9,144 nucleotides of DNA from Alphaproteobacteria bacterium UBA2784 (GTDB taxonomy: Bacteria > Pseudomonadota > Alphaproteobacteria > Micropepsales > Micropepsaceae): positions 1 to 9,144 of the forward strand of contig DEIC01000049.1 of assembly GCA_002352285.1 (NCBI GenBank). Direction: 5' to 3'. A model generated the notes under the pieces. That model was not told the DNA's origin and made no database searches. It saw only the letters and a list, made by a program, of their open reading frames with translations. Positions 5,611 through 9,144 of the stretch are shown here, piece after piece. The translations under genes were made by a program, and so were the position numbers. How positions within the stretch are numbered: position 1 is the first letter of the stretch; every line of letters starts with the position of its first letter.

Positions 5611-6996
5611 ATGGCCAATCCATCAGCATTCAAAGATATAGCGTTTGCTTTGTCGGAGTGCGTCAGATTGCAGCGCCTTATGGAGGCGAACCCTGATCAG
5701 TTCTTCAAGACCGCCACTACCAAGCGGGACGCTCTATGCACTATCACCTTGCCCAGCAATCAAGGCCTGCTGATCTGCGGGCGTGAAGCAGAGGACCGCC
5801 TAACCAGATTAGCAAGCACTGCACTTTCAGCCTCGCCATACCGCAATCGCATGAAAACTGAACATGTTCTGCGGCACTTGAAGATCGAGCTTGGCAAACT
5901 CTTCGCATCCGACACAGTGCTCCTCACCCAGGGCAACACCCAAAAAGCAGTCAATGAAGCGATAAGGGTCGCGTCGCGCGAATGCGCTGACCGAACCCAC
6001 TACATCCCATGCCGGTTGCTGTATGTGACCGACCCACCAATGTTCAGAATTGGCCAGGTACAATTCCATTCGCATAAACATTTTCAAGGCCGCATGGATG
6101 ACCTTCTTTCAAGATACACTTCTAGCCACTCAGCTGAGACGGCACTGAGTTTCGCCAACGCGAAAGTCACGCACCTGCGAGATTATTATCAAGCATTCAA
6201 CTGGATCGCTGAGGTTACGGTCACAGGGTGCGCTCCGAACATTTCGTTTGAGCGGGCGCTGTTGGCCGTTGAGACTTCGGTAAACTTCCTTCGCGCGCTC
6301 TTTGGATCGCATCCGACGAGGCGCATGACCGTTTCTGGATCTCCGCTCCCGCATGATGACCGAGGTCATGTCTGCCTCAACGCAAATGGTAGGGTAGAAC
6401 TTTCGCGCTCGTCATCCGCCACCAGCGCAGTCGCCTTCGACAACGGGTGGGCTGATATGCTTTATGACCCATCGTCGGCTTCCCTTCTCGAGGCCGCATC
6501 TGCTCTAACTGAAGCGATTTGTACAACAGACGGCAATGTGCCGGTCGCATTGCGACTGATAGACTCACTCAAGTGGTTTGGAGAAGCCAGCATCGATCAA
6601 AGCCCTGCATCCAAAGTAATCAAGGCAGTAACCGGAATTGAGATGCTCGTTCTGACGGGCGAGAATGACAAACTGGCGGAGACTGTGGCGGAACGCGCCG
6701 CGGCTCTAAGGTGTAGTTTTGGACTGGATGCCGACTTCGCACGATCAAAGTCAGAGATGAAACGGTACTATACCCTGCGTTCCAAATTGGCTCACGGCGC
6801 GCTTTCCCCCTTATCACCAGTTGTGCTCGAACAATGCTGGTCATGTGTGGAGTTCGCTGGTGAAGCCATTGGCGCAGCATTAAGTTATTTTTCCACGGCG
6901 GGCGTCATATTGACTGACATGTCAAGCAGTCGACTCGCTTGCATCTTCAAAGCGCTGGTTGAGAGTCAAAGCGGGCGCCATCTAGGCGGAGAATAG
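5611..6996 (+). CDS. HEPN-domain protein (ApeA-like HEPN at C-terminus), putative RNase
   Basis: A 461-residue soluble protein. The C-terminal 140 residues look like a HEPN domain of the ApeA-like type: a helix with KVIKAVTGIEMLVLTGENDK (335-354), then helices 355-388, ending in YYTLRSKLAHG (386-396). There R390 and H395 form the RX4H motif that is the catalytic signature of HEPN ribonucleases. Residues 1 to about 310 match nothing I recognise; they are mixed alpha/beta in character, with no membrane segment or signal peptide. ApeA-like HEPN proteins in bacteria include abortive-infection and other anti-phage factors that cleave RNA, so an RNA-cutting defence role is a reasonable inference, not shown. 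The ATG at 5611 is preferred over the GTG at 5581 because GAGG lies 5 bases ahead. GC content (roughly 52-57% in sampled lines) is lower than in flanking core genes, suggesting acquisition. It converges on the next gene with 48 bases between. Confidence 0.72.
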   Translation: MANPSAFKDIAFALSECVRLQRLMEANPDQFFKTATTKRDALCTITLPSNQGLLICGREAEDRLTRLASTALSASPYRNRMKTEHVLRHLKIELGKLFASDTVLLTQGNTQKAVNEAIRVASRECADRTHYIPCRLLYVTDPPMFRIGQVQFHSHKHFQGRMDDLLSRYTSSHSAETALSFANAKVTHLRDYYQAFNWIAEVTVTGCAPNISFERALLAVETSVNFLRALFGSHPTRRMTVSGSPLPHDDRGHVCLNANGRVELSRSSSATSAVAFDNGWADMLYDPSSASLLEAASALTEAICTTDGNVPVALRLIDSLKWFGEASIDQSPASKVIKAVTGIEMLVLTGENDKLAETVAERAAALRCSFGLDADFARSKSEMKRYYTLRSKLAHGALSPLSPVVLEQCWSCVEFAGEAIGAALSYFSTAGVILTDMSSSRLACIFKALVESQSGRHLGGE

Positions 6997-7044
6997 ACCC
7001 GGGCAAGACAACCCTTTTGCTACTCGCGAACGGCACCCAACTCG

Positions 7045-7620
7045 TCAGAGCCACCTTGGCCCACCGTCAAGGCAAAGGGGGTTTCCGATGGGCACCCACA
7101 CTTTCAGTCGTTGGTTCGACGAATGATCCCTAGCGAAGAGGAGACTGCGAAAAGTCCCTTCTAGAAGCAAATCAAAGGGCTTATTGCGGTAAGTGCAGGG
7201 TATGATGATCACAGGAGCGTCACTCTGCACAAAGTCACCTTTCGGTGTCGCACTTAGTGCTGCGCGTAGCTCAGCTCCCCGGCTTACTCCGCACATCCCT
7301 TGCTCGAAGTCAGCAAAGCGGCACGAATCCAAGCCGTTGACCAAACTTGAGTTCCTCAGTCTCTCGTAGTCTATGGCTTCGCTCCGATATTCAGAGAAGC
7401 ATTGCAGCACTCGATACAATCCGCGTCGATCTCCATGTGTTTTTAGTGCATGCTCAAGCTTCCCTTTTTCTTTAACCGACAAGTCCTTAAAGGGAAATTC
7501 ATCCCGGGCCTTCATAAAGAGGCCCTCCATGTCGCTGCAGAAGTAAGTTTCTGAAAATCGAGCAGATGTGAGCTCACCGTATGCCCACATGGCAGCGAGT
7601 TCGCTTGTTGAGATTTTCAT
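7045..7620 (-). CDS. Hypothetical protein with possible ParB/sulfiredoxin-like C-terminus
   Basis: A 191-residue protein that I do not recognise. The N-terminus (STSELAAMWAYGELTSARF, 4-21) and a charged helical middle (40-100) are unassigned. The C-terminal part has a beta-strand (APVIIIPC, 135-142), then FDLLLEGTFRSLLFAR (149-164) and LKVWVPIG (172-179). This order, strand then G-x-x-R helix then strand, recalls the ParB/Srx-like nucleotide-binding fold, where a G-x-H/N-R motif binds ATP or CTP; here the motif is EGTFR, so the match is weak. GC content falls to about 40-50%, the lowest of any gene here, which suggests horizontal transfer. The start is uncertain: ATG 7620 (used), ATG 7662 or GTG 7671 are in frame; the candidate promoter leaves a sensible leader only for 7620. 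It converges on the HEPN gene. Confidence 0.6.
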   Translation of the reverse strand: MKISTSELAAMWAYGELTSARFSETYFCSDMEGLFMKARDEFPFKDLSVKEKGKLEHALKTHGDRRGLYRVLQCFSEYRSEAIDYERLRNSSLVNGLDSCRFADFEQGMCGVSRGAELRAALSATPKGDFVQSDAPVIIIPCTYRNKPFDLLLEGTFRSLLFARDHSSNQRLKVWVPIGNPLCLDGGPRWL

Positions 7621-7677
7621 TCCTGCCGACCATTTTTCTAAGAGTAGAAAACATACTCTCATTGGCAACACTTATAC

Positions 7678-7706
7678 ACTTTATTATTCTATTCATTAAA
7701 TGACAA
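7678..7706 (-). promoter_or_regulatory. Candidate sigma-70 promoter of the hypothetical gene
   Basis: On the minus strand TTGTCA (7706-7701, 5 of 6 to TTGACA) is followed after 17 bases by TAAAGT (7683-7678, 4 of 6 to TATAAT). This predicts a transcript start near 7671 and a leader of about 50 bases to the ATG at 7620. The surrounding 60 bases are mostly A and T, which weakens the statistical value of the match. Confidence 0.45.
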
Positions 7707-7712
7707 TTTAAT
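7695..7712. promoter_or_regulatory. Perfect palindrome overlapping the -35 box (candidate operator)
   Basis: ATTAAAT (7695-7701), GACA, ATTTAAT (7706-7712): both 7-base arms are exactly complementary around a 4-base centre. It covers the TTGTCA -35 box of the hypothetical gene, which is where a repressor would sit. No regulator gene of a recognised family is next to it. The operator function is inferred from position and symmetry. Confidence 0.45.
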
Positions 7713-7769
7713 CTACCTGATTCAAATACGGATGATAATTGCGAAACTGCGCGGCGACGCCTGGCGCGC

Positions 7770-8072
7770 CTAGAAGGCATTGATCATCTCGGCATGGACG
7801 CGCGTCTTGAGGCCCGAGGTGCTTTCAAGTCCGCGGCGGGAAATTACGTCAACGGGTCGGCCAAGCACCTGCTCAAGCAATGTCTCGACACGCGCCAGCG
7901 CGAAAAGCCCAAGCGCACTTCCGTCATGCGTGTCGACCACAACATCAACATCGCTGTCACCCGTTTCCTGCCCGCGCGCGAATGAACCAAATATCCAGGC
8001 ATGCGCGACCCCGAGCGGCAGAAGTCCACTCTGGCTTTCCCTGATCTTCCGCAAGATTTCGTCGCGTTGCAT
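7770..8072 (-). CDS. MNT-type nucleotidyltransferase (MntA-like), no HepT partner visible
   Basis: A 100-residue minimal nucleotidyltransferase. The pol-beta-fold signature GS-X10-DXD is exact: G29, S30, ten residues, then D41-V-D43, with a third acidic residue in PVDVIS (73-78, D75). The active site therefore looks complete. Family members such as MntA are antitoxins that AMPylate a tyrosine of the HEPN toxin HepT, and the two genes are normally adjacent, often overlapping. Here nothing like HepT follows the stop at 7770 or precedes the start, so this copy is solitary. Its GC-rich composition is like the core genes, not like the AT-rich DNA that begins about 30 bases downstream. A TTGGCC-17-TACAGT pair upstream on the minus strand could be a promoter but would leave almost no leader. 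Direct regulation of the HEPN protein 0.8 kb away is possible but unsupported: that protein lacks the HepT RX4HXY tyrosine. Confidence 0.85.
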   Translation of the reverse strand: MQRDEILRKIRESQSGLLPLGVAHAWIFGSFARGQETGDSDVDVVVDTHDGSALGLFALARVETLLEQVLGRPVDVISRRGLESTSGLKTRVHAEMINAF

Positions 8073-8213
8073 TGCTTCACTGTATCAGACCTGCATGATC
8101 TGGCCAACTCGCCGCGCTGAACGGGTGTGTCAATTACCAGCCGTCAAGAACGGCCCGCGTTTGACCTGCCCGAAACCCCGTGGTGGAGTAATGCAAAAGA
8201 GGTGGAGGGGATC

Positions 8214-8900
8214 ATGCGAAACTTGCTTATGGGCGCGGCTGGCGGGTGTGTGTTTGCATTGGCGGGTATCGCTCACGCCAATATGGCGCCGCCCGAACCT
8301 GAGATCATGCCGGTCGCAACCGAGGCCCCGGCAGGCGAATACAAAGTCGATCTCTCACATGCGGACCTTACTTTCCGCATCGATCACATCGGCATGTCGA
8401 AATATACGGCGCGGTTTTCGCGTTTCGAAGCGACGCTGATGTTTGATCCGGCAGATCCTGCTTCCATGTCGGTCAGCGCGTCGATTGATGTTGCCTCACT
8501 CGTGCTGCCCGCACCGCCGGAAGGATTTCTGGAGGAGTTGCTGGCGCCTGCGTGGCTGCATGCAGCGGCACATCCGGCGATCCTGTTCCGGTCGACGTCG
8601 GTTGCGTTGAACAGCCCCAACAGTGCGATTGTCACGGGCGATCTGACGCTTCTGGGGGTGACCAAACCGGTGACGCTGCAGGTCACGTTCAATGGCGGTT
8701 ATGCCGGCCACATGTATGAGCCCAATGCGCGCATCGGCTTGTCGGCGCGCGGCATCTTCAAGCGCAGCGATTTCGGCATGACCATGGGTCTGCCGCCACC
8801 CGGCTCCACCATGGGCGTGGGAGATGAGATCGAGGTCATCATCGAAGCAGAATTCACCGGCCCGCCATGGGCGGGCGCAGGAGCTCCAGCCAGCCCATGA
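8214..8900 (+). CDS. YceI-family exported protein
   Basis: A 228-residue protein with a signal peptide (hydrophobic core 5-20, AHA cleavage site at about 20-22) and a YceI lipocalin-like beta-barrel over roughly 42-214. Recognisable family stretches are YKVDLSHADLTFRIDHIG (43-60), SMSVSASIDVASL (84-96), HPAILFRSTSV (120-130), VTGDLTLLGVTKPVTLQVTF (140-159) and FKRSDFGMTMGLP (182-194). YceI-family barrels bind isoprenoid-type lipids in the periplasm; the physiological ligand here is unknown. The ATG at 8214 is chosen because GGAGGGG lies immediately upstream and it starts the signal peptide exactly; a GTG at 8127 is in frame but would bury the signal sequence. The stop overlaps the next gene's ATG as ATGA. 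Confidence 0.9.
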   Translation: MRNLLMGAAGGCVFALAGIAHANMAPPEPEIMPVATEAPAGEYKVDLSHADLTFRIDHIGMSKYTARFSRFEATLMFDPADPASMSVSASIDVASLVLPAPPEGFLEELLAPAWLHAAAHPAILFRSTSVALNSPNSAIVTGDLTLLGVTKPVTLQVTFNGGYAGHMYEPNARIGLSARGIFKRSDFGMTMGLPPPGSTMGVGDEIEVIIEAEFTGPPWAGAGAPASP

Positions 8901-9144
8901 GAAGCGGCGTCATCAAACTGGAGCGCGACGGCGCCATTGCAACCGTGCGCATTGCGCGCGCCGAGCGGCGCAATGCCATCACCAACGAGATGATGGAAGA
9001 CATCGAAACTATCTCGCGCGGCTTTCTGAATGATGCGGCCACGCGCGTAGTGATTTTCGCTGCCGATGGCAGCGATTTTTCCATCGGCGCTGATCTTTCC
9101 CAGCCGCGTTTCCAGAGCACCGATCAGGACAGTCTGTTGATCCG
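8897..9144 (+). CDS. Enoyl-CoA hydratase/isomerase (crotonase) family protein, partial
   Basis: An open frame runs from the ATG at 8897 to the window end without a stop, giving the first 82 residues of a protein normally about 250-270 long. The crotonase opening is clear: ATVRIAR (15-21), AERRNAIT (22-29; the family's N-R-P-E-x-x-N-A pattern) and FSIGADLS (61-68), whose GAD glycine forms the oxyanion hole that stabilises the CoA thioester enolate. The catalytic acids lie in the missing part, so hydratase, isomerase and hydrolase cannot be told apart. Its ATG overlaps the YceI stop by ATGA, indicating one operon with translational coupling. Confidence 0.88.
   Translation, partial: MRSGVIKLERDGAIATVRIARAERRNAITNEMMEDIETISRGFLNDAATRVVIFAADGSDFSIGADLSQPRFQSTDQDSLLI

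Noticed and set aside
5438..7769. Search for direct repeats (att sites) or a duplicated dusA 5' end flanking the insert
   Set aside because: Comparing 5.38-5.60 kb with 7.67-7.80 kb by eye gave no repeat longer than chance, and no integrase or transposase is present.
7574..7780. Minus-strand 68-codon frame after the nucleotidyltransferase, examined as a possible hepT remnant
   Set aside because: No RX4HXY motif or HEPN-like helices; the text is Arg-rich at first, then AT-driven, and it overlaps the hypothetical gene's promoter and start.
8141..8165. Small inverted repeats ahead of the YceI gene (GCCGT/ACGGC and GTCAA/TTGAC)
   Set aside because: Five-base arms in GC-rich DNA without a T-run or a matching promoter layout; treated as background.
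7780..8439. Plus-strand open frame of 219 codons across the nucleotidyltransferase and start of the YceI gene
   Set aside because: It overlaps two well-supported genes in other frames and shows no domain-like pattern.
1..9144. tRNA, rRNA, CRISPR, IS element or riboswitch (including a cobalamin riboswitch near cobA)
   Set aside because: No cloverleaf, regular spaced repeats, transposase motifs or conserved B12-box-like leader could be seen; the space upstream of cobA is too short for a cobalamin riboswitch.

Overview
The window reads as a stretch of a GC-rich proteobacterial chromosome, most likely an alphaproteobacterium. This is inferred from the GC-rich codon use of the core genes and from the style of the DusA, phosphomannomutase and YceI proteins. 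No rRNA, tRNA, CRISPR array, IS element or integrase is visible. Most genes are ordinary core genes. The accessory material is a toxin-antitoxin pair at the left edge, a compositionally different insert at about 5.53-7.74 kb, and a solitary MNT nucleotidyltransferase beside it.

Left part (1-3.6 kb): a ParE-type toxin (cut by the window edge) and its ParD-type antitoxin lie on the minus strand, downstream of a minus-strand uroporphyrinogen-III C-methyltransferase (siroheme/cobalamin branch). Divergent from that gene is a plus-strand phosphomannomutase/phosphoglucomutase. The AT-rich interval between them holds two copies of the dyad ACAT-N6-ATGT. A CspA-type cold-shock protein follows, preceded by about 265 bases of non-coding DNA and followed by a clear intrinsic terminator.

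Middle (3.6-5.5 kb): a minus-strand pair, dusA then a TauE/SafE-family permease, overlaps by ATGA and is probably one transcript. It converges on the cold-shock gene at the terminator.

Accessory insert (about 5.53-7.74 kb): GC content drops to roughly 50-57% in the first gene and lower in the second, with an intergenic stretch that is mostly A+T. It holds two convergent genes. The first is a 461-residue protein with a C-terminal HEPN domain (RX4H motif, ApeA-like in style), a candidate RNase or abortive-infection protein. The second is a 191-residue protein of unknown function with a possible ParB/sulfiredoxin-like C-terminus; its likely promoter is covered by a perfect 7-4-7 palindrome. The insert abuts the 5' end of dusA, a known integration hotspot for genomic islands. 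No integrase or flanking repeat could be found by eye.

Right part (7.77-9.14 kb): a catalytically complete MntA-like nucleotidyltransferase with no HepT partner, then a plus-strand exported YceI-family protein overlapped by ATGA with an enoyl-CoA hydratase/isomerase that runs off the window.

The most plausible novelty is the HEPN protein and its convergent neighbour at the dusA junction, as a possible small phage-defence cargo. The function is inference only.
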